From: Echinarachnius parma
Taxonomy: Eukaryota; Echinodermata; Echinoidea; Clypeasteroida; Echinarachniidae
Direction of reading: 5' to 3'
DNA length: 64,000 nt
Assembly (NCBI GenBank): GCA_037951105.1
Contig: JBAMJV010002065.1
Span: 210,750-274,749 of the forward strand
This document shows, piece after piece, positions 44,760 through 57,302 of the stretch. A model generated the notes under the pieces. That model worked only from the letters and a program-made list of their open reading frames with translations, did not search any database and had not been told where the DNA came from. Both the position numbers and the translations under genes were made by a program. Position 1 is the stretch's first letter; every line of letters starts with the position of its first letter.

Positions 44760-46330
44760 TATTTTATTTATTTATTTATTTATTTCAATATATTTTACCA
44801 GGGTGGCCCATTCAACAATAAGTTGGTCTCCCATGGGGCCCTGGGATACAGTATACAAACATTGTTGTTATAAAAACATGACTTTTAAACATCGTTACAA
44901 AAACATTTGAAATGAATTTTACGATTGTACATAAATATATAAATGTTTACATTAAAAGAATAAAAATATCAAGATACTGCAATTCATATACACACATTTT
45001 GAAGGAAAAAAAAAGTCTAATAGGGTTTATTCATAATATAAAAAACAACATAAATGTTGCTCACATAATTATTTCATCACTTAAATAACAAATATAAAAA
45101 TACTGAACAATACTTAATAGTAAGATATCACTCATTACAATTTTAGACTATATGGCAAGGTTTTTGAATAAATATTGTTTCATTTTCTGTTTAAAAATAT
45201 TCAAGGAATTTGAAGTTTTAATTTCAATGGGTAAATTATTCCAGAGGAATATAGAAGAATAAAATAAAGAATGTTTATATTGTTCTGTGCGAGCCCTAGG
45301 AATAATCAAATTCAAATTTGCCGCGTGTCTAGTATTAAATGAATGAGTATCAGAAACAAAAACAAACGAATCATAATAAAAATTAGAGGAAAGGCGATGA
45401 ATACATTTGTACATAAATACACATTTAAAATATGTCCCACGATCATTAAATGGTAGCCATTTTAACTGATTAAACATTTCCTTGGACGGGGTATGAAAAT
45501 TACAGCATAAAATCATCCTTGCGGCCCTTTTTTGTAATTTAATAATACGTTCTGTTTGATGAATAGAATGAACCCCCATATCTCGCAACAATAATCAATT
45601 TGAGATTGAATCAAACATAAATATAATAATTTCATAGTATCTTTTGGAACATAAGGCTTTATTCTCCTTAACATACTTAAACTAATAAATACCTTTTTAC
45701 ATACATAATCAACATGTTCTGACCAATTTAAATGTTCATCAATAATTACTCCGAGACATTTAATACTTTTACATTGTTCAATAATTGTCCCTTTAAATTT
45801 TATTTGCACATTTCCCTTATCAATTAATCTTTGCGGAGTACCTATAAATATTAATTTAGTTTTATCAACATTTAATGTCAATTTATTAGCATAGAGCCAT
45901 AATTTAACATTATTCATATCTTCTTGTAATCTATTTTGAATATCAATTCCAGATGAGCTACTGTAATAAAGGGTTGTATCGTCAGCATACATGGTTACAT
46001 GACAATGTTTCAATGCCATCACTAAATCATCAATATAAATCAAAAATAAAAGAGGTCCTAATATGGACCCTTGTGGTACCCCGAGAGATAGAGACCTTTC
46101 ATCTGATAGAGTGTCACGGATTATAACTCTTTGACTCCTGTTATTTAAGTAGGAGTTAAACCAATTTATAACAGGGTCAGAGCAGCCTTTCTTACGTAAC
46201 TTGACAAGTAGGATTTCCGTATCGGCAGTGTCAAAAGCGCGTTTTAAATCAATGAAAATAGAACCTATTACATGTCCGCTATCAATAGATTTCAACCAAC
46301 TATCAGTCAAAGAACCAAATTGAGAAAAGA
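44760..46330 (-). pseudogene. 5'-truncated LINE (CR1/Jockey-like) with RT domain
   Basis: The minus strand encodes IFIDLKRAFDTADTEILL, WFNSYLNNRSQRVII, GVPQGSILGPLLFLIYIDDL, YADDTTLYY (catalytic YADD), LWLYANKLTLNVDKTK and LGVIIDEHLNWSEHV, the ordered motifs of a LINE reverse transcriptase. A frameshift near 45560 splits off the C-terminal part (LQKRAARMILCCNF...WNNLPIEI...FKQKMKQYL). The 3' end (GGGCCCCATGGGAGACCAAC, then an AAATAAATAAAT tail at 44765-44790) is intact. The endonuclease and ORF1 are missing. It inserted beside, or into, a TATAGGTTTTCCC element. Confidence 0.85.
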
Positions 46331-46399
46331 CCTTTCAAAAAGATGAACATTTTCTGGACATCAAGGGTGATAGATAAATATTTACGTCAATCGTCAAGC

Positions 46400-46910
46400 A
46401 TGTAGTGGGCGTGGCTGATTTCTCTACTGTGATTGGTTGATGATCGAGTAATGCGAACGTGTCCTCAAACTGTCAATCTGTCAGAAAAGATCACACTAAT
46501 ATTACCCGATCATGTATAAAATAGTTTGTGTGAGTGGTGCAGTAGCTAGCTATAATATGAATTGGCTAGCTTTGTACTAGTTTATCATCGCGGCGGCTTG
46601 TAAGTTTGCTGTGATTGCCAGTGGTTAAGAGGATATCATGCTTCATAGAAAACAATGTTAATTGCGTTGCGCGGATGAATATTGAATACTCCCGCTACGA
46701 CGTGACTTTGAAATGCTTCTCGACATTAAAATTAGCGTGAAAAATACCCTGTCTTAGCTTGTAAATGTCTTTCTTGAAAATGAAGAAGTCACTAAATGAG
46801 ACATATAGAAATGACCAGCAACTCATAATTAACGGAAATATGTAGAATTAATGACATAATTCAAGTAATTGACTGAGAAAATAACTTAACTTGGAGCACA
46901 TGCATCCGCC
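46400..46910. other. Non-coding stretch with a possible TATA motif
   Basis: Contains TGTATAAAATAG near 46514 and a moderately GC-rich segment after it. No ORF follows, so no promoter is claimed. Confidence 0.25.
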
Positions 46911-46950
46911 TTCATTCGTATAGACGCAAAAGGTACATTTCGTGAAAATT

Positions 46951-46977
46951 TGACCTGTGACCTTTGAACTTTGACCT
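46951..46977 (-). promoter_or_regulatory. Four nuclear-receptor half-sites in DR1 spacing
   Basis: On the minus strand AGGTCA-A-AGTTCA-A-AGGTCA-C-AGGTCA are four half-sites each spaced by one base. DR1 is the recognised spacing for RXR/HNF4/COUP-type receptors. The surrounding text looks like an interspersed repeat, so the sites may be dispersed with it. Function is not shown. Confidence 0.45.
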
Positions 46978-47634
46978 CATGACCCCTAAAATCACAACAC
47001 ATCCTTGGCCTATCAAGGTACATAGATATACCAAGTTTTGTGACGATTGGTCATTTGGTTCTTGAGATATTCCAGAAACAAGATATTTCGTGATTTTTTT
47101 GACAATTTTGAAAATTTGCAAAAAATTGATAATTCAGAAAATGGTCATAACTTTTTCAAAAATGATCGGAAATGTCTGAAATTTAGAGAGAATTCTCACG
47201 AAGATGTCTTCTTAGTTTTACATTTTTAAAATTCAAAATCGGAGCAAGCCCTACTTTTTGTTGTTGTACCGAAGTTTTTAGATGATATGTGTTCATGGAA
47301 CATAACCAGCCAACTGCAGTTTTTTGAAAATTTGATGTCCTGATTTTTAAATAATTACATGTATCTTTAAAAAAAAAATTCTTCAGGGTTAGTGAGGGAT
47401 GCTCACGTGCATCATCTGAATCTAACCTGACAACTAAACCCTATTCTCTAAGTATGCTAACTCGAAAAACCTACTTCCGCGTAACCGACGAATTTTATAC
47501 GAGCTGTAGCCTATATAATTATTATTATCTCCTTTAATAACGATTAGTTTTTTTGCACGCGTTTATAAATTATACATTAAAGTCTGCTGAAATAACCCAT
47601 TCCGGTTTACAGCACCCACATCAGAACATATCTG

Positions 47635-48570
47635 AGGGAGGGTGTGTGTGGGTGGGAAGGAGAGGGAAGGAGGTATGGAAGGAAGAGGGAGGGTGTGTGT
47701 GGGGATGGGGAGAGGATGGAAGGAGGTGGGTGAAGGATGAGGGTGAAGGATGAGGGAAGGAGGTGAGGAAGGAAAAGGGAGGTGTGTGTGGGTGAGGAGA
47801 GGTGGGACAAGGGTGGGGAAGGATGAGGGAGGGTTTGTTGGGGAGGGGAGGTGAAAAAAGGAAGTGGAGGAGGATGAGGGAGGGTGTGTGTGGGTGGGGA
47901 GAGGAGGGAATGAGGTGGGGAAGGAAGGGAGAGAGTGTGTGGGGATGGGGATGGAAGGAGTTGGAGAGGAAGAGGGAGAGTGTGTGGGGTAGGGAGGGGA
48001 AAGAAGGAGGTGGGGAAAGGATGAGGGAGGGTGTGTGTGGGTGGGAAGGTGGTACGGAAGGAGGAGGGATGGTGTGTGGGGGGAGGAGGAGAGGGACAGA
48101 GGTGGAGAAGGAAGAGGGAGTGTGTGGGGGATGGGGAGAGGAGGGAAGGAGGTGGGGAAGGATGAGGGAGTGAGGGAAGGAGGTGAGGAAGGAAAAGGGA
48201 GGTGTGTGTGGGTTGAGGAGAGGTGGGACAAGGGTGGGGAAGGAAGAGGGAGGGTGTGGATGGGGGAGGGGAGGTGAAAGAAGGAGGTGGGAGGATGAGG
48301 GAGGGTGTGTGTGGGTGGGAAGGATGGGGAAGGAGGAAGGGAAGGAAGAGGGAGGGAGGTGGGGGAAGGATGAGGGAGTGAGGGAAGGAGGTGAGGAAGG
48401 AAAAGGGAGGTGTGTGTGGGTGAGGAGAGGTGGGACAAAGGTGGGGAAGGAAGAGGATGTGTGGGGGAGGGGAGGTGAAAGAAGGAGGTGGAGGAGGATG
48501 AGGTAGGGTGTGTGTTGGTGGGAAGAGGAGGGGAGGGATCGGAAGAAGGAGGTGGGGGAGGATGAATGAG
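47635..48570. repeat. G-rich minisatellite (GGAAGGAGGTGGGGAAGGAT type)
   Basis: Degenerate units of about 40-60 bp built from GGAAGAGGGAGGGTGTGTGTGG-type words. The plus strand is almost free of C. The long Pro/Ser/His-rich minus-strand ORFs (over 290 codons) arise from the missing G on that strand and are not proteins. Confidence 0.9.
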
Positions 48571-48599
48571 GATGCGTGTCGGTGGGATTTCTGGAAAAT

Positions 48600-49010
48600 G
48601 TGCATGTTAGGAGCATTTTGGGGTAAAAGTTGGGAACCAAGCTATTTTACATAATTTGGGGGTGCTGAATCCGATTAGCCCTGTTCCCAAGCGAAATTCT
48701 GAGTTTTTGACCATCTAATTTGCATATACAAAATGGCCGCCAAAATGACACTATTTTGACTTCATAAAAACATGTTTCTTTAATAACTCTCCAACCAGGT
48801 GAGCAAATCATTCACTTTCAAGCTATTTCACATAATTTTGGGGTGCTGAATCCGATTAGCTCTGTTTCCAAGCGAAATTCTGAGTTTTTGACCATCTAAT
48901 TTGCATATACAAAATGGCCACCAAAATTATACTATTTTGACTTCTTAAAAACATGTCTCTTTAATAACTCTACAACCATCTGAGCAAATCATTCACTTTC
49001 AAAGTCTATA
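48600..49010. repeat. Tandem ~185-bp repeat, inverted relative to 53.3-53.4 and 57.2 kb
   Basis: Two direct copies of GGTGCTGAATCCGATTAGC...TTGACCATCTAATTTGCATA...ATGGCC(G/A)CCA. The reverse complement of the same unit occurs at about 53330-53460 and 57150-57280. Confidence 0.75.
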
Positions 49011-49579
49011 CCCAGATTTTGAATGCCACTGAATATGATTAAGATATATTTGATGGTTATAGGTTATACCTTATTTGGTAATATGTAAATTAGTGGCCGC
49101 CATTACAGAGAAATAATATAAACAAATAGTGATAACTTTGTTAGTTTACACACATAGGCCTACTGTATATATGCAGATCATTATCAAACGGCAATACTGC
49201 ATGACAAGTTAATTTACTTTACCAAGATTTGATGGTCAGAACATGCCTAGATCGCCATGATGACCAAGAGTCCTTGTACATGTATAGTGAACCGGTTTTC
49301 CTTAATAACGTTTTTTGTAATAAATCAGTCACCCAGATGATTTCAGAATGAATATACCAATAGGCAACCAATTCTGAAAAGTCAATAGGCTAATGTTGTG
49401 AAGTCATTGCAAACACCCAGTTCAATCTACGTATCGGTAGAGACGTCAACTCATACTCATTCTCCTCAATTAATGATTGGAAATGTTACTGTGTTGATCA
49501 CTTTACCCACAAATTGTTCTATTTCATGAAATGTAGTTGTTTGTGCCAATAGGCCTGATTCATACAAGGAGTTTGACCA

Positions 49580-52500
49580 TCAGTCTGTTGATGACATGCA
49601 CACATTGTTGTGCAACATAATCCGGCCTCGTTGCATCCTACACTGTTTCTTGTATGCACAAGATATCATTTCCAGGCAACATTTTGGGATGGGGCTCAAT
49701 GATATCAGAACTGGCTGTAGTCCTGAATCAGTATGGCTCCATCCCATGTCTGCTGGCGCAGGAAGTTCAGGTATGGCACAGTGAGCATTTCTCCAAACCA
49801 TTGTTTGGTAGTGTACCCTCATCAGATGGAAGCGAAGTACATCGCTTGTTGGAAACATTGCTTCTGGCTTCCCAGTTTTGGAGAACAGTACATGTCTTAC
49901 TGCATCAACAGAGTCTGTGTTGTGGATACCATATATTCGGCAGACAAATGACTCTGAAGTTCGAATGGTCTCATCTGTTAGTCCACCGATTCCTAGGCCT
50001 TGGAGCAAATGGTGGTGCTTTTAGAACACCTTCCATGATGACTTTTTGCTGTGATAAACGAAGAAAGAGGTGGTATCACTGAATCTTGTGGTAGGTTGTT
50101 GAAAACGGCATTGATTTGTATGTATTTCCACCTCTTTGCTGTCCCAGACAAAATCTATAGGTGTTTGCACATTACATGTGGGAAAAAAGACACCATAAGC
50201 ACAAGAACAACAATGTCCCTTGATGCAACAACAACTGAATCAATTTGGCAATGCACAGCATGTAACACCATCCTAGTGTCAGCTTCTTCATGCGTAGCTT
50301 TGAGTTGAGTCAAGTCAGTGGTTGTCTTTGATGACATAGCTTCACGTTCCTCTCTGAATCCTCCAGCAACAACAATCTCTTTATAATCGGGAGCCTGGGA
50401 GCAAAGCTCCTCTGATAATAACTGTGCGAGATCAGCCTTGTTGTCGGGAAGAGCGAAAATGTCAGTCCACTTCTTTGAAAGGGGCACATCTCAACCTTCA
50501 ACAACACATCTGATTGGTTGAGCTGCTTTGGTACGTCTTGTCCTTGTGGCACCCTTGATTGTTTCGTCTCTGTACCTATCAAACACAATATCTATGCGCT
50601 GGAAGTGGGAACCTGCCTTCAGTACTTCTCGCACATATGTATCAGCAAAGTCCCCAAATGTCACTGCATTGTTACGCTTTCCAAGAGCTACAACTAATGC
50701 CTGTCCATCAATGATTAGGCAAGATGACGAGTCTTAAAGATCAAGAGATTCTGGACAGGTAACATCTTTCGTAAGCTCATCTGCAAGAAGTGACTTGTTT
50801 CCAGTACGGAGTGTTCCATTCGTATTGGCAAGTGATATAGGAACCGGAAGGAGCTCATGCCTTGGGACAGCTGTCAAATCAACAGGCCGACCTGCCTTGT
50901 AAGCAATTACAAGGCGTTGGAGCACATTTCTGTCTGCCTTCAAGATCGTTCTATTGCCTTGTCTTTGTCGCCTTTCACCACTTCATACAATGATGCAAAA
51001 GTCTTTGCATTACTTTTGTGAAGAGGTGCATGGATTTGAACATCTGGTCTGTCAACTTGGTCATGTTCGTCGGGTACAAGCATTCTCTCCTCTATGAATG
51101 CATTCAACTTGCTTGTCCAAGTTCCTTTGCATGGAGTAAAGACTTGTGGATAGCCTCTGTTGCTAAGTCTTTTGTCACCAGATTTTGCAAGGAGCCAGGT
51201 GAAACGGAGGCAAACATGTTGAATCCCTTGAAAGCAGTTACCAATGCCATTTCATCATTGTTGTCTCGCCTTTGCCTTGCTTTGGTAGCTTCATTGTGAA
51301 ATCGATTACTGGCAGGAGGGTGATTGTACATGTCATACGTTTCAGCCGCTATGTTTGTCTTCAGATTGAAGGAGAGAGCCCATCTACACAGTGCGGATGA
51401 TGACTTTGTGATGCCAATTATTCCACCTGCTTTCTTTCCAGTACCGTTTATCCATTCCATTGCTTGGTCCGGGTCTACTTGGTTGCACTTTTGGAGGGAA
51501 CGTTTGACAACAAAGTTGCCTTCTTGAAACGACAACACTGGTTGTGGAAGCTGCTGCATCTCAGCTACGTACACGGGACCCCATATACAGATATAGCATA
51601 GTTTAGGTGGTCATACCGTATGCATGTTGGGCAATATCGATGTGAAGGAATGCAGATGGAGTTCCCAGATGCATTCACGCTGTGCTCGTGTGAATTGGAG
51701 TAGTACCGATACCATTGCCATGTAGTTCCACTAGAAGACAAAGTTCACATCATCAGCTTACACCTCGTGAAGTCAGTAAGCAGTTTATGAAACCGCTCTT
51801 GTTTCAGACAAACTATCAGTTCCGCAATCCTTTCAGGGTTGGCAGACAACTGGTCATGGTTTGCGCTGTCTGATTCTGCTGCAAAAGAGAGCAACTCTGG
51901 CAGCAATAGCTTCCAATGAGCAAGAGCTTGCAATGTAAGCTTGTGTGCTGTCATAGCCCTATTGTAGGCCTTTCCTGACAAGATTAGCTGCACAGCACTC
52001 TCTCCTAGCAGGCCACACTCCAGCCACACTTCGGCTAAACCAGATCCGGCCATGTGATCTCCAGTAGTCTTAAAGAAGTGCATTGATGTATGAAGTCCAC
52101 CAAGGCGAGGGATCAATTTCCTCTTGTATTCTTTGACAGACCACTTCAGTTCCATGAGTTTGCAGAATAGAGCTGGGTCCACTGTGATGATTGTGTACTT
52201 CTGGCCAAAATACGAGGCTATTGCCATGCACCTCTTCACAACTCTGTTGAGTGTATCAAATTCATGGGCATGGGCAAGAACCAAGGGCATATATCCTACG
52301 CTTGTGTACTCTGGATCCTCTGACAAAACAGACTGATTGAAAACTGTCCAAGAAGGTTTTGATTCAAAATCTTGACGCTGCAAGAAGAAGGCCATGTCCA
52401 TCGCCCTGGCCTTTTTCACACTGTCAATATATACTGCAGGCTCTGTGAACCAGTTCTTGTCGACAGGAGTGTTGAATTCTGGTTTACTCGTTGAAGGATC

Positions 52501-52860
52501 GATGTTGACAGGATGCAGGAATTGCAGAGCATCTGGTACTTTCAGAGTGTGGTTGGTCGATGGTTGGAGCATTTGGAGTTCTGCATCAGGTTTGTTACCT
52601 CTTTGCCAGGCTGCCATTTGTGTTGCATGGAAAGTATTTTTCCATCAAGACTGGCGTCAAGGATGTCAATGTTGTCAGCAGTGAAATGCAAGAATTCGTT
52701 TGGCACCAGGTTTGTTGGAATGATAGCACCTAATGCTTTGTCCATTTTATGCAGGGCGCTCTCAGCTAGGGACGTGTCTACTTGCAGGACCTGCTCATAA
52801 CTTAAGCAGTGCCCTGCCTTGTGAAAAAACTCCATTGGGTGAATACACTGTGGCAATATT
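49580..52860 (-). pseudogene. Decayed gene of a multi-copy invertebrate family with HEEADTR motif
   Basis: On the minus strand, from right to left, are segments with ADNIDILDASLDGK, then MAAWQRG, a long middle part (YTIITVDPALFCKLMELKW, HMAGSGLAEVWLECGLLGES), a GNFVVKRS / GGIIGITKSS block, ATHEEADTRMVLHAVH with SVVVASRD (relatives usually have a DTDVLVL motif there), and a C-terminal part with MVWRNAHCAIPELPAP, MGW and a worn Cys-rich tail. I recognise this order from large uncharacterised proteins present in many copies in cnidarian, mollusc and echinoderm genomes. Their function is unknown, and the copy number suggests a mobile origin. This copy is broken in several places. Inverted copies of one repeat lie on either side. 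Confidence 0.6.
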
Positions 52861-53134
52861 ACTTGGTTCCCTTGATCATAGTACGTTATAAAAAGTGCAC
52901 TAATAGGGGTTGCATATTTTGAGTACTAATTACATTCTATTTTGATATATTACTTGGTTGTGGAATAATTTGATTTGTTTTAAGAGCTTGCCTGGTTGCA
53001 GAGTTATAACAATAACAAGGTTGTATTATGCCAAACAGTGTCAATATAGTGGCCATTTTGTTAATGCAAATTAGGATATCACATATATAGACTAAAAGTG
53101 GAAATATATCAATTCTACAATTTTAATCTAACAG

Positions 53135-53700
53135 GGTACACTGCTGCGATGCAGCTTGGTTGTTCTAGCTATAATGCGTTACAGAAAATATATCTCTTTT
53201 TAAATTTATATCTAAAATGGCGGCCACTAATTTGCATATTGTCCAGCATCATATACCGTTAAATACGTTGAAAATGTTTTAATCATGTTCCTTGCAAGAA
53301 ATAACATAGATATAGACATTTCTTTTGTTAGAATAGCTTGTCAAGTATTAATTTTGCGGCCATTTTGTTTATGCAAATTAGGTGGTCAAAACCTCAAAAT
53401 TTTGCTTGGGAACCGGGCTAATCGTATTCAGCATACTCAACTTATGTTTACAAGACCTATTCCCAACTTTTCTAAAAGGGTACACTGCTGCGGTGCACCT
53501 TGGTTTCGAGGTATAATATATTACAGAAAATATATCTCTTTTTAAATTTTATATAAATTGGCGGCCACTAATTTGCATATTTTCAAACACTGTATACCAT
53601 TAAATATGTTGAAATGTTTAAATCATGTTCCTTGCAAGAAATAACATAGATATGGACATTTCATTTGTTAGAATAGCTTGTCTAGTAGCGAAGTTATTCA
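53135..53700. repeat. Tandem ~340-bp repeat, continued at 57150
   Basis: GGGTACACTGCTGCG...GGCGGCCACTAATTTGCATA...CATGTTCCTTGCAAGAAATA...TATGCAAATTAGGTGGTCAA occurs in two copies; the second is cut by the 53719-57144 element and resumes at 57148. Confidence 0.75.
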
Positions 53701-53772
53701 CGAAACTAGATTATAGTATCCCAGGTAGCAAGCCAACGTTGGACCAACGTCGGAAACTTGCAAACTCGTTGG

Positions 53773-54770
53773 AACTCGTTGGACGTTGGACAATCTCGTT
53801 GGATCAACGTTGGACCAACATCGGTAACTCGCAGTGAAAAAGAAGTTGGACAATCTCGTTGGACCAACGTTGGACCAACATCGGTAACTCGCAGTGAAAT
53901 GTACGTTGGACAATCTCGTTGGACCAACGTTGGATCAACATCGTTAACTCGCAGTGAAATAGACGTTGGACAATTTTGTTGGACTAACGTTGGATCAACA
54001 TCGGTAACTCGCAGTGAAAAAGACATTGGACAATCTTGTTGGACCAACGTTGGACCAACATCGGTAACTCGCAGTGAAAAAGACGTCGGACAATCTCGTT
54101 GGACCAACGTTGGACCAACATCGGTAACTCGCACTGAAATGGACGTTGGACAATCTCGTTGGACCAACGTTGCACCAACATCGGTAACTTGCAGTGAAAT
54201 AGTCGTTGGACAATCTCGTTGGACCAACGTTGGATCAACATCGGTAACTCGCAGTGAAAAAGACGTTGGACAATCTCGTTGGACCAACGTTGGACCAACA
54301 TCAGTAACTCGCAGTGAAATGGACGTTGGACAATCTTGTTGGACCAATGTTGGATCAACATCGGTAACTCGCAGTGAAAAAGACGTTGGACAATCTCGTT
54401 GGACCAACGTTGGACCAACATAGGTAACTCGCAGTGAAGAAGACGTTGGACAATCTCGTTGGACCAACGTTGGACCAACATCGGTAACTCGCAGTGAAAT
54501 GGACGTTGGACAATCTCGTTGGACCAACGGTGGACCAACATCGGTAACTCGCAGTGAAATTGACGTTGGACAATCTCGTTGGAGCAACGCTGGACCAACA
54601 TCGGTAACTCGCAGTGAAAAAGACGTTGGACAATCTTGTTGGACCAACGTTGGATCAACATCGGTACCTCGCAGTGAAAAAGACGTTGGACAATCTCGTT
54701 GGACCAACGTTGGATCAACATCGGTAATTCGCAGTGAAAAAGACGTTGGACAATCTCGTTAGACCAACAG
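53773..54770. repeat. 60-bp minisatellite array, about 17 units
   Basis: The unit GTTGGACAATCTCGTTGGAC-CAACGTTGGACCAACATCGG-TAACTCGCAGTGAAAAAGAC is close to the unit at 29812. Unit length is exactly conserved. Long ORFs in several frames are artefacts of a 20-codon period. Confidence 0.92.
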
Positions 54771-54774
54771 TAAT

Positions 54775-55789
54775 GAGTGGACTCAAGTAGAATTACAATC
54801 ATAAATAGAAGTGCGCCATCCCCGGTGAATTACCATATAGGATCGATATCGGGTGTCAAGAGACCATGTATGAGTTGGGCCATCGATCTACAAGCAGTTA
54901 ATAAAGTAAGCTTTCAACTATACTCGTGTGCCTACTTGTATTATATTACAACATGGTGTCTGAAGTGAAAGTGACTGTATGTCTGATTCGATTCGCCATG
55001 ACCTGTGTTGTAGAAATGCTAATTTGAATCCATTTTGGGAGGCGAGCTTCACGGTTGATGTGTGACCGGATATACCATCCAGAAAACGCTTTATTGAGAA
55101 CTGTACTGTTCGTTATCAACGGTGCATAGCTAGTAGGAAGAAAGAGCTCCAGAAGAGGCAGAAGCGATACTATGACCAGGGTGCCAAGTCGCTGCCGGTG
55201 TTGAAGTCTGGAGAACGTGTGTACTACCAAGTGGGAAAAGAATGGAAACCTGGCGTAGTGACAACTCAAGATTCAACGCCCCGCTCGTACCACATCCAGA
55301 GTGAGAAAGGTGGGCGGTATCGCCGGAACAGACATCATCTAAAGAAGCGTCGCGCACCTGAAGGTAACATCCATGTTCCAGTAAACGAGGAAACGGAGGT
55401 CCCAGAAGCGTGCTGGAGTGAGGTGAAGCCGCCCTCGCAAGAACGTGACAGGCGCTACCCACTTCGACGTCTACTCTCAGACCACCGGATAGATTAGATT
55501 TGTGATAGAGATGAATACCATTTAGGGCAGAATAATCCCTTGGTATCATCTAGGCGTTGGGTAGTCCACCCTGGCACTAGCACGTTAAACCATTTTGCAT
55601 AAGGTAAATGTCGGTCTTACAATAGGGGATGACAACCGTACGAAAGGGGCAGAATAATCCCCTGGTTCCATCTTCTGGGTGTCGGGTAGTCTACCCTGAC
55701 ACTCAATTAGTTTGTAATTTACCAGTATTTATTATTGTTATGCCAGAGTTACACATGGCATTTCGCCTACTTGTATTATATTACAACAC
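54775..55789 (+). mobile_element. Ty3/Gypsy-like LTR retrotransposon fossil, short remnant
   Basis: An old, broken remnant nested in the 60-bp-repeat element. The parts seen are a left LTR end followed by a primer-binding-like TGGTGTC, an integrase C-terminal part (about 55090-55495, recognisable by AKSLP, W.PGVV and YRRNRHHL) and a right LTR end sharing about 25 bp with the left one. Most of the internal region is missing. Age: younger than its host element, but clearly degraded. Confidence 0.65.
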
Positions 55790-57302
55790 CATGCGATGGA
55801 TCAACATCGGTAACTCAAAGTGAAATGGAGGTTGGACAATCTCGTTAGAGCAACGTTGGATCGACATCGGTAACCCACAGTGAAACGTTCGTTATTCCAA
55901 CGAGAATCCAACATTTCACATCTGTTGTTCACTACATGTAGCTGTTATGTTAGAAAAGGTAATTTTTTTACTCGTAGCACAGGTGGTCAAAACCCCCTTG
56001 CATAATAAAAGGATTTAAAATTAGCTGCTGAAAGCAGGATGTATGCCATCGTTGGATCAACGTTGGTTCAACGTTGGATGAACGTTGGTTATTATTCATG
56101 AATATTCATGAGTGGTTATCATTGACTGCAAAAAGCATTAATAATCATGTTATTTGATTGTTCAGAATGAATCCAATGTTATTATTTACTCATTATTTGA
56201 AATATATGTAAGTTATTTATCTACAAAAACATTCTAAAGGTTTGTTTCCATGATGTATTTGTGTAAATTCTTAAAACTTTATCCAAACATTCAACTTTAT
56301 CGAAATACCAACCATCAAACAAATATTAACACAGAAGCTAGATTATATAAAGCTGAGTGGATGATGTAGATGTAGTGAGTGTAGGAATAGGAATAGGACT
56401 ATATGGATAGGGATAGGAATAGGACTAGGAATAGGGTTAGGGTTAGGTTAGTCTTAGGTAAAGGGAAAGCTAGGATAGGATGTTCTAGATATCACCAATA
56501 GGCGTGTCATATGAATATTAATTAAATTTTTTTAGTACGGTGAGACGTTGGTCCAATGTTGGACCAACGTTGGACCAACGTTGGATCAACGTTGGACCAA
56601 CGTTGGAGAAATGTTGGTGAATTACGCTGGACCAACGTTGGATGCTTGTTGGAGACATGTTGGAGACATATTGGATGCTTGTTGGACACATGTTGCTTTG
56701 ACGTTGGATCAACGTTTGCGTACGCCCAATCAACGCTGCTCCAACAAAATACCAACCTTGGATTAACGTTGGAAAAGCGTTGGTCCAATGTTGGCTGCTT
56801 GTTGGATGCATGTTGGAGACATATTGGATGCTTGTTGGACACATGTTGCTTTGACGTTGGATCAACGTTTGCGTACGCCCAATCAACGCTGCTCCAACAA
56901 AATACCAACCTTGGATTAACGTTGGAAAAGCGTTGGTCCAACGTTGACAAATAACAACTTTTCAACAATGGACCAACGTTGATCCAACGTTGGCATTTCG
57001 TTTTCGGCAACGTTGGAGCAACGTTGATTGGGCGTACGCAACCATCGTTGGTCCAACGTTGCCGGACAACGTTGGACCAACGTTGCCGAAAAAATTGGAC
57101 AACGTTGGTCCAACGTTGGACCAACGTTGGCTTGCTACCTGGGATGTCAGTGAGTGTTAATTTGGCGGCCATTATGTTTATGCAAATTAGGTGGTCAAAA
57201 CGTCAAAATTTCGCTTGGGAACAGGGCTAATCGGATTCAGCATACTCAGATTATGTTAATAAGACCTGTTCCCAACTTTTACTAAAAAATGCTTCTAGGG
57301 CC

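Larger units (their letters stand above)
53719..57144. mobile_element. TIR element built of 60-bp CCAACGTTGG repeats (copy 2, both ends present)
   Basis: Left TCCCAGGTAGCAAGCCAACG and right CGTTGGCTTGCTACCTGGGA are exact inverted repeats, extended by GTTGGACCAACG words. Order: 60-bp array (53773-54770), a nested LTR fossil (about 54775-55789), residual array, a unique core with CATGAATATTCATGA and GGAATAGGAATAGG, then an array with TTTGCGTACGCCCAA and GACACATGTTG words (56530-57120). The layout matches 29758-33000. No transposase ORF; presumably non-autonomous. The inserted copy interrupts a tandem repeat. Confidence 0.82.

Noticed and set aside
46505-46530. TATA-box promoter for a plus-strand gene
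   Set aside because: TGTATAAAATAG is not followed by any ORF or splice structure.
47563-48640. Overlapping minus-strand ORFs of 290-340 codons rich in Pro, Ser and His
   Set aside because: They follow a G-rich minisatellite in all three frames. The composition is dictated by the repeat, there is no start context or conserved domain, and the same artefact appears at 57.3-58.2 kb.
53706-54802. ORFs of 221-333 codons with a perfect 20-residue repeat
   Set aside because: The 60-bp unit keeps several frames open on both strands at once; this reflects repeat period, not coding selection.
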